Of a stretch of 64,000 nt of DNA, positions 1-11,279 are shown in pieces; within the stretch, counting starts at the first letter, position 1, and every line of letters begins with the position of its first letter. Both the position numbers and the translations under genes were made by a program. Source of the DNA: Edaphochlamys debaryana (lineage: Eukaryota; Chlorophyta; Chlorophyceae; Chlamydomonadales). The notes beneath the pieces are model-generated. The model saw only the letters and a program-made list of their open reading frames with translations. It ran no database searches and was not told where the DNA came from. Where the stretch lies: positions 1 through 64,000 of the forward strand of contig JAEHOE010000201.1 of NCBI GenBank assembly GCA_016858145.1. The letters are read 5' to 3'.

Positions 1-1061
1 GCGATTGTCCCATGACCAGATCCAGTCTCGGGGCCCAGATCCGGAAAGAGCTCGCGCAGCTTGGCCTGCACGTCGCGCACAAAGTCCTGATGGTGGCGAG
101 CTGAGGAGGATGCCGCCAGTCCGGAAGCTGACGGCGGAAGTAGTAGTAGATGCAGGAGGCCTTTGCTTAGCAGCCGCTTGTCCCCCTCCACCGTGTGCGG
201 GGCCCCAGCCATGCCCCATGACATGTGCGACTCGGGTATGTTCCAAATCTTCTTGGCGTCGATGAAGATGAGGCGCTTGGCCCAGTTCGGTGAGGAAGTC
301 GAGCGTGTCGGGGAAGGCTGGGGTGGGCTCAGGAAGCGTGGGGGCACGAGAGGCAGGGTCGGGTGCGCGGTGGGGTCGATCTCTAGCAGGGGTTGGCTGG
401 GCACGGGCTCCTTGAGCCCAAGGCGCAGCCAGCGCTCTGCGGACCTCCCAGCGCTTTTCGTCGCTGGGCTGGGCTCAGCGCTTTCTTGTACTCCACGTGA
501 ATGCATTTGCTGATGCATGGGTACTCGTCCAGCACCCGCCTCCACACCGTGCCTGGGTGACACGTGGTACAGGTCGCAGAACGTGACCCAGTTCTCATTG
601 TGCCGCATAGATTTCTGTGAGTTTGGCCGCTGTCTGATGATCAGGGTGGCTGCGACCTTGATGGCGGTTTCGTCCAGCTTGGGTGACGGCCGGTTGACTT
701 AGCATCGTCAACTGAACCCCTGTTCTTGAATGCCCAGTAACAGTATCTGATGAAGCGCGTTGGCCTGTGCGGCGTGTAAACCTCAAGCCCCCGCGCTCGA
801 TCAGCTGCCTGGGCTTTGGCAAAGAGCCGTGCCGCCTCTGGTCCCCAACGGGCCTGAGAGCCTGTTCAGGCGCCGCTGGACTGCCACAGCCGACATGGCG
901 CTCTGCACGGCGTCCATCCGCGCCCTCCGCAAGGCTGGCAGGTCCCAGCGCTCCGTGCAGTTGCTGTCGGAATCGTCTGCATCAGTGTCACTGCCGTCGG
1001 ACTCGTAATCCGAGCTGTCATGGTCTGACAGCTCGGTGCCACCGGCTGCGGGCTGCTCCAT
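1..1061 (-). pseudogene. Tc1/mariner-like transposase, frameshifted copy, cut by window start
   Basis: The minus strand carries the same transposase as 2943-4342: an acidic N-terminus, a helix-turn-helix region and the start of the DDE domain. Several one-base indels relative to the second copy break the frame. The C-terminal third lies beyond the window start. The candidate ATG is at 1059-1061, matching the start chosen for the second copy. It is unlikely to make protein as written. Confidence 0.75.
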
Positions 1062-2166
1062 GCAGGCCCAGGCACTGAGGGCACAAGGGACAGGGCCGGG
1101 ATGAGCACCAGGCACGTCAGCTGAGCACTTGGAATTAAGCGGAGAGGAGGGGGAGTGGTGGGGGAAAGCGGGGGAGGGCAGGGGGGGGTGGCAGTTGGGT
1201 GGGCGGGGGAGTCAGGGTTTGTGCCACGGGCAGCACCCATCTGCCATGCACAGCGTGCCCTGGCGGTTGACAGTTGTGCCGTACTGTATAGACACTCCCA
1301 CGATCTATTGATTACACCGCTAACCCCTTGCGAAACCTGGGAGGCGCAGCTTTGTCCGTACATCACATCTCACTTCTCTCCCTGGCGAAATGTTTGGTCG
1401 TTTCGGCCCACGCCAAGCCCCGACCCGCACCCCTTTTCCGCACCCTTTGCACGTCTCTCCGCAATATTTGACCTTCTCTATCGAATGGTGCCCGGCCCAA
1501 CTCCCAACGCGCTTCTATGCTGAGAGAACGAGCCCCCCCCGTACAACTTTGCTCGCACACTCAGCGCGCCGGAGTTACGGCCACAGGCTCAATCAGCTTG
1601 ATGCGCTGCGTTGCGCTGTGTTGCGGGCTTGAGCGCCTTGGGGTGGCCGATTCGGGGGTGCATTACCCGCGCTTGGGGCCGCCTCTCCCGCGATACATGC
1701 TACATGTGAAGGTCTCTAGCAGCTACAGCCGCGGTGGCTGCAGTGCGCGGCTGTGAGGCCGCAGTCGTACGGGGCTTGAGCGGGCTGGTCTGTTGGGCAA
1801 GCTTGTCGCCGCGTGGCATAACTGAGCTCACTGCTACACACACATAGCTTGAGAGAACGACCGTAGGGCACCCCAGCCCCGTGTAGTCCCTCAAGTCCTC
1901 TTGGCCATTTCGCTTTGGCGGGAATAGCCGGCTTCCTCCTGGCGCGCTGCTCCCCTACGGCACCTCGACGGTGCTACACGGCGGACACGAACCCGCTGCC
2001 CCCAGCAGCCCCCTCCAATCGGGTAAGCCAGGGCTACTGCCCCGTCATTGCAGGCCCCTAGGGACTCGTTCACACCGGACTGCGTGGGTGGTCGCTTGTG
2101 CGATGGCGCGGCATCAGCCTGGATGCGGACGGCGCGCTAAAGCCCAAACATTCCTCCCCGGAGTGA
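1..2166. repeat. Left copy of a ~3.28-kb tandem duplication (3' part)
   Basis: This stretch is nearly identical to 3285-5445. The offset is about 3284 bp at the left end and 3279 bp at the right end, the drift coming from single-base indels. The match stops at about 2166/5445. The duplicated unit includes the transposase reading frame and about 1.1 kb of sequence upstream of it. Most differences are one-base insertions or deletions, for example near 30, 99, 138, 284 and 443. They may be real decay or uncorrected assembly error. Confidence 0.9.
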
Positions 2167-2942
2167 AGAGCCGGCCTTCGCCCCGAGCCCGTGGCGTTTT
2201 TGAGCCCGGCAGAGCGCGCGCTGCATACATACTTTGCTAGCTTTAAGCTAGCCTGCTTGCGGTACACAATTGCCGCTGTGCCTGAAGCGGGCCCGACGCA
2301 TTTCCACGAGACCATGTCCCTTTCTCGCCATTCGACAGGCACGCTTTACATACACACCTGAGCAGCAGCACCACCACGATACATGCAGGAGCCAGTGCTG
2401 CTTGGAGCCGCTGCTGGCGCGGATGCCGCGATATAATTACTTCCGAGCGGAATGCTTTTCTGCAAGGTGCGTGCCCGCGCTATATGATAGCAGGGTTGAA
2501 GGTGTACTATTTGAGAGTCAGGCCCACTCGGCTGGCATCACTCGCTAACCCTAGCCCCCGGCATTGCACGCGCGACACCCGTCCGAAACCCCTCGCCGGG
2601 GGTATCCAGCTACGTGCTCCCCGCGCCCTCCCCTCCACGTAAGCGTACAGCATGATAGCTAAATAATCGCCTGTACCGACCGCGTCCGATAGGACGCACA
2701 CTGCAAGGAGTAGATGCCCAGCGCATGCGTTCATGACACCAGCGACACACCCCTTGGCAAGCAAACGCCCCCGCCAACACATAACGAGCTGCGTTGGAGA
2801 GATCACTGACTAGCAAAAGAATTTACACTAACAACAGTATCTATGCATGCCCGGAGCCGTGGCTTGATCTCCTGGTAGGGCTGCAGCTTGCATGGCCCCC
2901 TCCCCAGCCGCAGATTCCCTCCCCTCGCGTCCCACCCCGCCC
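2167..2942. other. Non-coding spacer of the duplicated unit
   Basis: No convincing coding sequence. It is moderately GC-rich with a short palindrome around 2236-2252 (GCTAGCTTTAAGCTAGC). It lies downstream of the transposase on its own strand and probably holds the element 3' flank. No terminal inverted repeat could be assigned. Confidence 0.5.
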
Positions 2943-4342
2943 TCAGCGCGTGCCCTTCTTGCCCCAAAACCCCTTCTTGCGCAGGATCTCGGGCAGCGTG
3001 ACCTGGAACAGCCGGCGCACGGCGCGCTCGCCCCAGCCCCTGTCCAGCTGCTCCTTGAAGTAGTACTGGAGCCGCTCAATGAAGAAGGTGAGGGGCTGGT
3101 GGGGGTTTTCGTTGATGTCCACCTGCAGCGCCCTCTCGAGGATGGCGTGGGACTGCTCGATGACGTTGTGTAGGTCCGGGCCGTAGGGGGGAAGGCCGCT
3201 GTGGTTGGCGGTCGTGATGCCCAGGCGCTCCCAGTCGCCAGGGTCGCCGCTGGCGGATCCAGCCCCAACACGGCCGTGGCAGCGCGGATTGTCCCATGAC
3301 CAGATCCAGTCCTCGGGGCCCAGATCCGGAAAGAGCTCGCGCAGCTTGGCCTGCACGTCGCGCACAAAGTCCTGATGGTGGCGAGCTTGAGGAGGATGCC
3401 GCCAGTCCGGAAGCTGACGGCGGAGTAGTAGTAGATGCAGGAGGCCTTGCTTAGCAGCCGCTTGTCCCCCTCCACCGTGTGCGGGGCCCCAGCCATGCCC
3501 CATGACATGTGCGACTCGGGTATGTTCCAAATCTTCTTGGCGTCGATGAAGATGAGGCGCTTGGCCCAGTCGGTGAGGAAGTCGAGCGTGTCGGGGAAGG
3601 GCTGGGGTGGGCTCAGGAAGCGTGGGGGCACGAGAGGCAGGGTCGGGTGCGCGGTGGGGTCGATCTCTAGCAGGGGTTGGCTGGGCACGGGCTCCTTGAG
3701 CCCAAGGCGCAGCCAGCGCTCTGCGGCCTCCCAGCGCTTTCGTCGCTGGGCTGGGCTCAGCGCTTTCTTGTACTCCACGTGAATGCATTTGCTGATGCAT
3801 GGGTACTCGTCCAGCACCCGCCTCCACACCGTGCCTGGTGACACGTGGTACAGGTCGCAGAACGTGACCCAGTTCTCATTGTGCCGCATAGATTTCTGTG
3901 AGTTTGGCCGCTGTCTGATGATCAGGGTGGCTGCGACCTTGATGGCGGTTTCGTCCAGCTTGGGTGGACGGCCGGTTGACTTAGCATCGTCAACTGAACC
4001 CCTGTTCTTGAATGCCCAGTACCAGTATCTGATGAAGCGCGTTGGCTGTGCGGGCGTGTAAACCTCAAGCCCCCGCGCTCGATCAGCTGCCTGGGCTTTG
4101 GCAAAGAGCCGTGCCGCCTCTGGTCCCCAACGGGCCTGAGAGCCTGTCAGGCGCCGCTGGACTGCCACAGCCGACATGGCGCTCTGCACGGCGTCCATCC
4201 GCGCCCTCCGCAAGGCTGGCAGGTCCCAGCGCTCCGTGCAGTTGCTGTCGGAATCGTCTGCATCAGTGTCACTGCCGTCGGACTCGTAATCCGAGCTGTC
4301 ATGGTCTGACAGCTCGGTGCCACCGGCTGCGGGCTGCTCCAT
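2943..4342 (-). pseudogene. Tc1/mariner (IS630-Tc1)-like DDE transposase, fullest copy
   Basis: Read on the minus strand from a candidate ATG at 4340-4342, the protein has an acidic Ser/Asp-rich start, then a helix-turn-helix region (RFIRYWYWAF) with the GRPPKL motif typical of Tc1-like transposases, then a second DNA-binding-like stretch. The catalytic domain shows LIFIDAKKIW (first Asp), WSWDNPRCH (second Asp) and PPYGPDLHNVIEQ (third acidic residue, Glu), matching the PDLNPIE block of the superfamily. The second Asp and this Glu are 44 residues apart by direct count. The frame changes near 3385, between LLKLA and HHQDF, so the copy is either frameshifted or has a small unrecognised intron. 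The start is uncertain because the frame stays open to 4582. Confidence 0.7.
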
Positions 4343-5445
4343 GCAGGCCCAGGCACTGAGGGCACAAGGGACAGGGCCGGGATGAGCACCAGGCACGTCA
4401 GCTGAGCACTTGGAATTAAGCGGAGAGGAGGGGGAGTGGTGGGGAAAGCGGGGGAGGGCAGCGGGGGGTGGCAGTTGGGTGGGCGGGGGAGTCAGGGTTT
4501 GTGCCACGGGCAGCACCCATCTGCCCATGCACAGCGTGCCCTGGCGGTTGACAGTTGTGCCGTACTGTATAGACACTCCCACGATCTATTGATTACACCG
4601 CTAACCCCTTGCGAAACCTGGGAGGCGCAGCTTTGTCCGTACATCACATCTCACTTCTCTCCCTGGCGAAATGTTTGGTCGTTTCGGCCCACGCCAAGCC
4701 CCGACCCGCACCCCTTTTCCGCACCCTTTGCACGTCTCTCCGCAATATTTGACCTTCTCTATCGAATGGTGCCCGGCCCAACTCCCAACGCGCTCTATGC
4801 TGAGAGAACGAGCCCCCCCCGTACAACTTTGCTCGCACACTCAGCGCGCCGGAGTTACGGCCACAGGCTCAATCAGCTTGATGCGCTGCGTTGCGCTGTG
4901 TTGCGGGCTTGAGCGCCTTGGGGTGGCCGATTCGGGGGTGCATTACCCGCGCTTGGGGCCGCCTCTCCCGCGATACATGCTACATGTGAAGGTCTCTAGC
5001 AGCTACAGCCGCGGTGGCTGCAGTGCGCGGCTGTGAGGCGCAGTCGTACGGGGCTTGAGCGGGCTGGTCTGTTGGGCAAGCTTGTCGCCGCGTGGCATAA
5101 CTGAGCTCACTGCTACACACACATAGCTTGAGAGAACGACCGTAGGGCACCCCAGCCCCGTGTAGTCCCTCAAGTCCTCTTGGCCATTTCGCTTTGGCGG
5201 GAATAGCCGGCTTCCTCCTGGCGCGCTGCTCCCCTACGGCACCTCGACGGTGCTACACGGCGGACACGAACCCGCTGCCCCCAGCAGCCCCCTCCAATCG
5301 GGTAAGCCAGGGCTACTGCCCCGTCATTGCAGGCCCCTAGGGACTCGTTCACACCGGACTGCGTGGGTGGTCGCTTGTGCGATGGCGCGGCATCAGCCTG
5401 GATGCGGACGGCGCGCTAAAGCCCAAACATTCCTCCCCGGAGTGG
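3285..5445. repeat. Right copy of the ~3.28-kb tandem duplication
   Basis: Pairs with 1-2166. It contains the N-terminal two thirds of the transposase plus about 1.1 kb upstream of it. The sequence after 5445 does not match the sequence after 2166, so the duplication breakpoint is at 2166/5445. Confidence 0.9.
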
Positions 5446-5776
5446 AAGCAGGTAGGAACTCATACCTGGCAGCCCGTGTCTGGACTCAGCCCCGGGCTCG
5501 TCGGACGAGCGCGGACTGACCCACCCGTCACCCCCTCCAGCGTTCTGGCCGACCCCGGCAACTCGCTCTCCCTCCCTTTCCGTTACTCGAGGTCACTTGC
5601 CCCTCGCCCTCGCGGGCCCTCCCGGTTCACAGGCGGCAACGAAACTTAGGTAGGGTGCCCACATACAGGTCTGCGTAGTTCGCGGCGCACGCCCTACGCC
5701 CCTCGACCAAGCGCTACGCTTCGTTAATGTCTTTAAGGCAAGTTGTACCCCCGCCCTGCGTCCTGCGTGCCGGGAT

Positions 5777-5910
5777 GCGGGCATAGCCCCCGCGCAGTAC
5801 ACAAGCAACAAGGCCATCTAGCACTACACGGAGCGGTACGCGCAGAAGATGTAGTCGGGGATGCGGCTGAGAACGGCTATGCTAGAGTAACCGGCATGCT
5901 GTTGCTGTTG
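5777..5910 (+). repeat. Dispersed repeat copy A
   Basis: The core GCGGGCATAGCCCCCGCGCA and the following ACACAAGCAACAAGG recur at 7325-7361. A longer, diverged version recurs at 44721-44850, where the match continues through CACGGAGCGG, GGGATGC and CGGCTATG. The arrangement suggests fragments of one transposon family. Confidence 0.75.
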
Positions 5911-7324
5911 ACGGTGTAGAGCTGCGCCGGGTACGTCTAGCAGGCTGATACAGGTCCTATGGGAGACAGGCGCGAATAGCACTTTCCTGAGCCGCTTGAA
6001 GAAGCCCCCAGCCGTGAAGCGTGCCAGTCTTCTACGGTCATCAGGCGCGAGCGCGCACCTGCAGGTGGCGTAGACGAAGACGACGAGTCAGCTACAGGGG
6101 CTAGTCGAGCGTTAAAGTGCGGTGTGTGCAAATGCGAGCTGGGGGAAAGAAGCCGGATGCGGAACGCTGCTTGAAGACTGAGCTCCATACTGACGTACGA
6201 GGCGGAATATGCCACCAGGAAGATACCCGTTCCCAAAACCCGTGCGTCTAGGAGTGAAGCGGCAGGAGAAAGGTAGTTTTGGGACCTAGGGCAATACGAG
6301 GCCCGGGAGGAAATCAGCGGGAGCGGGGAGCCGGCGGCGGGGAGACGAAGAGCGTCACGTGGGTGGGAAGTGGGAAGTAGCGTAGTCTGAGGCAGCTGCG
6401 CTCGTAGACGCTGGCCGCACCGACCGGTCGATATTGCGTTCACGGAGCTGCGGAGGGCTGGACGCGCTGGCCTTGCGGCTGGAGCTGGTGGCTGGCGACG
6501 GTGAGGAAGCCGTGCGAGCGTGCCACGCGACAGGGACGTGCGAAGCGTGTGCCGCTGAGGGTGGGACCTGAGGCGTTGGCTGAGCGCGTCGGTCGGGGGA
6601 GGGCGGCAGAGCCGCAGGCACAGGCACGGGAGGGCGGGAGGGCTGGGGCCCGAGGGATGGCCGGGTGGGGACGACGGGCTGGGCGCCAGGCACGGAGGCG
6701 AGGGCCGGGCTGTCGGGGATGGGGCAGCGGCGGCGAGGCTTCGTCCTGTTTGCTGCGTATCCGGGCTCTGCTGAGCTCCCCAGTGATGGCAGCCGTCCCA
6801 ATGGTCATGCGTCGATAAACCGGATGTTAAGACTGCTCTGCATCCAACATAAGAGGACAGCAAACGTAAGGGCCAGCAACAAGAGAACAAGGACAAGGCG
6901 GGCTGTGGGCGACGGAGCCCTGCTGTACCCGCTGATCCCCGGCTGCCCGCAACACGGGCCCCGCCCTACGCCCGTACAACTGCCCGGCCACGCTCCCTCG
7001 TAGCCTGTGGCCTGACAGGCCGGTCTCCCCCGCAGCGCAGAACTCCAGAGACGACACAGGGCTTGGCTCCCGCGCCCGGCAAGGCGGCCAGGTGCGCTAC
7101 GGCTCCGCGTGGCTGACGGGGCTGCAGCTGTCGTTGTGTCAGCCGGGGCGCGGGGCCGGGTCCTGTGCGCTCGGAGTCCTGGGGGGTGAGCCGGGGGGTA
7201 GGGCGCGGCCTCGCGGCCAGGTGTAAGCAACAACGCGACGGTTATGGCATGCAATGGGTTTGCCCTGGGCAGGCGCCGAAACGGGAACCCAGGGCGCGAT
7301 GAGAAGTCGTCGCCAGTGGGGGAG

Positions 7325-7361
7325 GCGGGCATAGCCCCCGCGCAGTACACAAGCAACAAGG
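7325..7361 (+). repeat. Dispersed repeat copy B (core only)
   Basis: This 37-bp exact copy of the 5777-5813 core lies about 65 bp outside the left end of the fold-back element at 7427. Confidence 0.75.
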
Positions 7362-7426
7362 ATCGAGGAGGTTTGGGGGCGTGCCGGGATGCACAAAGCC
7401 TTGCGTTGCATCTACCGTGTAAAATC

Positions 7427-7962
7427 TTAGGCGGTCATGATGCAGTTCTACTGTGACGGTAGAATACCCAGCTTCCCTTGCTTGCCCCGCCTTAGGCATG
7501 GTTCAGTACGCTCCTAGAGCCGCCGCTCGCTGCGTTCTTAGGCCGCGGAGCCCCGCGAACGCTTCAATGTGCCAATTCCGGCTTCTGCTCGCACGCGACG
7601 GCCAAGAGCCCACAATCCGCCCCTCAAGGCGACAATGTATGCTTGTGGCAAGCACAAAGGGCAAGATGCGGCCCGAAAGGGGCCCGGTTTGCTCAGCCCG
7701 ATGCCCAGCTCGCGATTCCCGCCTCGCGCTCAGCTTGCTCTGGGCTGTGCACCTTGCGTGCAAGCTCTGTGCTACAACCCTACAGCGCAAGTCCCATGCG
7801 CGGGCTTGAGGCAAGCTCAAGGAAGCAGCAGGCGGCGGACGACCAACGGGGGAGGGGGGTGTTGAGCGGGTGGGGTGTGTGGGCGGGGGGGGATCACGCG
7901 GGCAGGAGCGGCCGCCAGAACGGGGGACGCCGAGCCGGAGGGCGTGGAGAAGCATGTACTCC
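7427..7962 (+). repeat. Left long inverted repeat arm
   Basis: This arm is inverted relative to 10058-10555. Both read GATGCAGTTCTACTGTGA near the outer end, and the CGCTCGCTGCGTTCTTAGG stretch is shared. The long open frames here are shadows of the inverted copy and show no domain. Confidence 0.85.
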
Positions 7963-8186
7963 TCCTTATGGCTTAGTTCCAACGCGGCTGGGCTCATGGA
8001 GGATGCGCGTAGGTGCTGCGGTTCAGCGCACTGATACCCCGCCCCCTTCCCCCAGCTTCTTCTGGATCAAACCATTCCTGAGGACCTCTACGCCTCCTCC
8101 TGGTCTGTCTTCAGACCTACTGCCTTCACGTCTTGAGCAGGCCTGGGGCACACGAGTAGACGGGCTGCTGTCCCGATGGGTCCGTA

Positions 8187-9798
8187 GGTGTCTCGTGGGC
8201 TCCCCCCACTCTGCACGCCCCAGCCACACAGCATCCAACTGATTCCTCCTCGACATAGACTTGGGACACATACCCGGGTATGCCCATCAAGTCTCAGGGG
8301 CATCTGCGGTGAGATGCTGGCGTGGAAGGGTCAGGTGTGCGTATCCAGAAGGGCCCCTGGAGGGAGGAGTGCACGTGCATGGCTCCCACCGCCCCGCACG
8401 TCCCAGCCACACAGCATCCAACTGATTCCTCCTAGACATAGACTTGGGACACATACCCGGGTATGCCCACCAAGTCTCAGGGGCATCTGCGGTGAGATGC
8501 TGGCGTGGAAGGGTCAGGTGTGCGTATCCAGAAGGGCCCCTGGAGGGAGGAGTGCACGTGCATGGCTCCCACTGCCCCGCACGTCCTAGCCACACAGCAT
8601 CCAACTGATTCCTCCTAGACATAGACTTGGGACACATACCCGGATATGCCCACCGAGTCTCAGGGGCATCTGCGGTGAGATGCTGGCGTGGAAGGGTCAG
8701 GTGTGCGTATCCAGAAGGGCCCCTGGAGGGAGGAGTGCACGTGCATGGCTCCCACTGCCCCGCACGTCCTAGCCACACAGCATCCAACTGATTCCTCCTA
8801 GACATAGACTTGGGACACATACCCGGGTATACCCATCAAGTCTCAGGGGCATCTGCGGTGAGATGCTGGCGTGGAAGGGTCAGGTGTGCGTATCCAGAAG
8901 GGCCCCTGGAGGGAGGAGTGCACGTGCATGGCTCCCACTGCCCCGCACGTCCTAGCCACACAGCATCCAACTGATTCCTCCTAGACATAGACTTGGGACA
9001 CATACCCGGATATGCCCATCAAGTCTCAGGGGCATCTGCGGTGAGATGCTGGCGTGGAAGGGTCAGGTGTGCGTATCCAGAAGGGCCCCTGGAGGGAGGA
9101 GTGCACGTGCATGGCTCCCACTGCCCCGCACGTCCTAGCCACACAGCATCCAACTGATTCCTCCTAGACATAGACTTGGGACACATACCCGGATATGCCC
9201 ATCAAGTCTCAGGGGCATCTGCGGTGAGATGCTGGCGTGGAAGGGTCAGGTGTGCGTATCCAGAAGGGCCCCTGGAGGGAGGAGTGCACGTGCATGGCTC
9301 CCACTGCCCCGCACGTCCTAGCCACACAGCATCCAACTGATTCCTCCTAGACATAGACTTGGGACACATACCCGGGTATGCCCACCAAGTCTCAGGGGCA
9401 TCTGCGGTGAGATGCTGGCGTGGAAGGGTCAGGTGTGCGTATCCAGAAGGGCCCCTGGAGGGAGGAGTGCACGTGCATGGCTCCCACCGCCCCGCACGTC
9501 CCAGCCACACAGCATCCAACTGATTCCTCCTAGACATAGACTTGGGACACATACCCGGGTATGCCCATCAAGTCTCAGGGGCATCTGCGGTGAGATGCTG
9601 GCGTGGAAGGGTCAGGTGTGCGTATCCAGAAGGGCCCCTGGAGGGAGGAGTGCACGTGCATGGCTCCCACCGCCCCGCACGTCCCAGCCACACAGCATCC
9701 AACTGATTCCTCCTAGACATAGACTTGAGACACATACCCGGGTATGCCCACCAAGTCTCAGGGGCATCTGCGGTCAGATGCTGGCGTGGAAGGGTCCC
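8187..9798. repeat. 183-bp tandem satellite, about 8.7 copies
   Basis: The word CACACAGCATCCAACTGATT recurs at 8225, 8408, 8591, 8774, 8957, 9140, 9323, 9506 and 9689, exactly 183 bp apart. Copies differ by only a few substitutions, such as CCGGGTATG/CCGGATATG and CATCAAG/CACCAAG. The first copy is diverged on its left side. The last stops near 9798, inside the unit. Because 183 is divisible by 3, long frames stay open through the array; they are not taken as genes. Confidence 0.97.
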
Positions 9799-10057
9799 GT
9801 GTATGGTTCGGCAGTCTCTCAACCCGCCTGGGCACCGGATCATTTCAGCACGGGCAAGGGGGCTGCCCATGCTCACTCGTGTCTTGCTACACTTCGCTGT
9901 TTCCGGTAAGGTGCGCTGCGGCTACGACTTTAGGGGGGAAAGGGGCCGGGAGACCAGTGCACTGCTACCCATGCATGAGCCGTGTAAGCCTAGCAGGCCC
10001 CACGCATGCGGAGCACCTGTACGCACCGCCTCTTATGCAATCGGGCTGGAGATCAGC

Positions 10058-10555
10058 GCATGAGCGGGAGTACATGCCTCTCCACGCCCTCCGGCTCGGC
10101 GTCCCCCGTTCTGGCGGCCGCTCCTGCCCGCGTGATCCCCCCCCGCCCACACACCCCACCCGCTCAACACCCCCCTCCCCCGTTGGTCGTCCGCCGCCTG
10201 CTGCATCCTGAAGCCCGCGCATGGGACCTCCGCTGTAGGGTTGTAGCAAAGAGCTTGCACGCAAGGTGCAAAGCCCAGAGCAAGCTGAGCGCGAGGTGGG
10301 ATTCGCGAGCTGCTGGGCATCGGGCCAAGCAAACCGGGCCCCTTTCAGGCCGCAGCTTGCCCTTTGTGCTTGCCACAAGCATACATTGTCGCCTTGAGGG
10401 GCGGATTGTGGGCTCTTGGCCGTCGCGTGCGAGCAGAAGCCGGAATCGGCACATTGAGGCGTTCGCGGGGCTCCGCGGCCTAAGAACGCAGCGAGCGGCG
10501 GCTCTAGGAGCATTATACCCTCACAGTAGAACTGCATCCTGTACTGCCTCAGTAG
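10058..10555 (-). repeat. Right long inverted repeat arm
   Basis: Inverted partner of 7427-7962, with scattered substitutions and small indels that give an overall match high by eye. It ends at GTACTGCCTCAGTAG before the candidate target duplication AAAATC. Confidence 0.85.
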
Positions 10556-11244
10556 AAAATCGGTGACCGTATGAGTTGCGTGTAAAGACGATGCCCTGTT
10601 GCACGATGTCGGCCCCCACCAGGCCCCTGGGGGCCCCCCCATGCGCCGTCGGGAGCCCGCGGGGGGCCCCTGGGGGGGGTAAACCCCCAGCCCCCCAGTA
10701 CCACACCCCATGTTGCGGTGGGGGCCCCCCGCAGGGCCCCGGCAGGGCCCCAGCGGTATCTAGCGGTATAGGGCCCCATGGGGGGCGGGTACGGGGCACC
10801 TATGCACACGCTGCCGCCGTGCGGCTGTACGCTGCCGGTAGGGGACGGGCCATAGAATGCACGCATACGGTTACAATGCCGTGTGGCTTGACGTTGCCGG
10901 CTCCTGTAGCCCCTCTCTCCGCAGCCCGAGGAGCCAGGTCTCAGGCCCCCTTAGATGGGGCCCCCCTCCTTGCCCGACCCGCTTCCTCTCCATCAATCAA
11001 GTTCTCGCCTCCATATGCCCCCCCTCGTCTGGCCGTCTACGGCCCCTTGCACCCGGAGGCCGCTCTGTCGATGACCAAACGTTACGCTGGGCCGCCTCCG
11101 ACTCCAGCCGCCTCCGACTCCAGCCGTCTACTCCCGCCAGCTCTGGCGGCAGGGCCGTCTCCTCCACTCCTCCACGTACAGGTCTATAACCTGTGGGGGC
11201 GAAGGGAGGGGGGGCAATGGATGTCGTAGAATGACCAAGAGATT
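10556..11244. other. Intergenic with G/C-run cluster
   Basis: From 10615 to 10800 the sequence is packed with runs of 4-8 G or C arranged as local inverted repeats, such as GGGGGGCCCC-type blocks, which may form hairpins or quadruplexes. No coding sequence is supported. Confidence 0.6.
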
Positions 11245-11279
11245 ATGGGAGGCCCTCCAAAACCCGGAGGGCCTCCCAT
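11245..11279. other. Perfect 14-bp inverted repeat (hairpin) at the edge of the 90-bp array
   Basis: ATGGGAGGCCCTCC and its exact reverse complement GGAGGGCCTCCCAT flank a 7-base loop (AAAACCC). The hairpin abuts the first 90-bp repeat unit. It could be a relic of an element end or a structure that promotes expansion. Its function is unknown. Confidence 0.85.

Larger units (their letters stand above)
5446..7426. other. Intergenic, no supported gene
   Basis: Several reading frames are open, the longest on the minus strand at 5937-6896 (319 codons). None has a recognisable domain, exon pattern or start context, and overlapping frames are open on the same strand, as expected in GC-rich DNA. The stretch contains two copies of a short dispersed repeat, at 5777 and 7325. 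Confidence 0.5.
7427..10555. mobile_element. Fold-back-type element with long inverted termini and internal satellite
   Basis: The left arm (about 7427-7962) and right arm (about 10058-10555) are inverted copies of each other, roughly 500 bp long. They share CTGCATC/GATGCAG-type ends and the inner boundary CGCCGAGCCGGAGGGCGTGG. The arms enclose about 2.1 kb made mostly of a 183-bp tandem repeat. The candidate outer ends are flanked by AAAATC on both sides (7421-7426 and 10556-10561), a possible 6-bp target duplication. No transposase is encoded, so the element would be non-autonomous. The left arm carries about 50 bp that the right arm lacks. Confidence 0.75.

Noticed and set aside
5937..6896. 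319-codon minus-strand frame
   Set aside because: Pro/Ser/Ala-rich composition typical of chance frames in GC-rich DNA. Other frames on the same stretch are also open and no domain is seen.
8188..9909. Frames of 100-180 codons across the 183-bp array, both strands
   Set aside because: The unit length is a multiple of three, so frames persist through the satellite. No coding signature.
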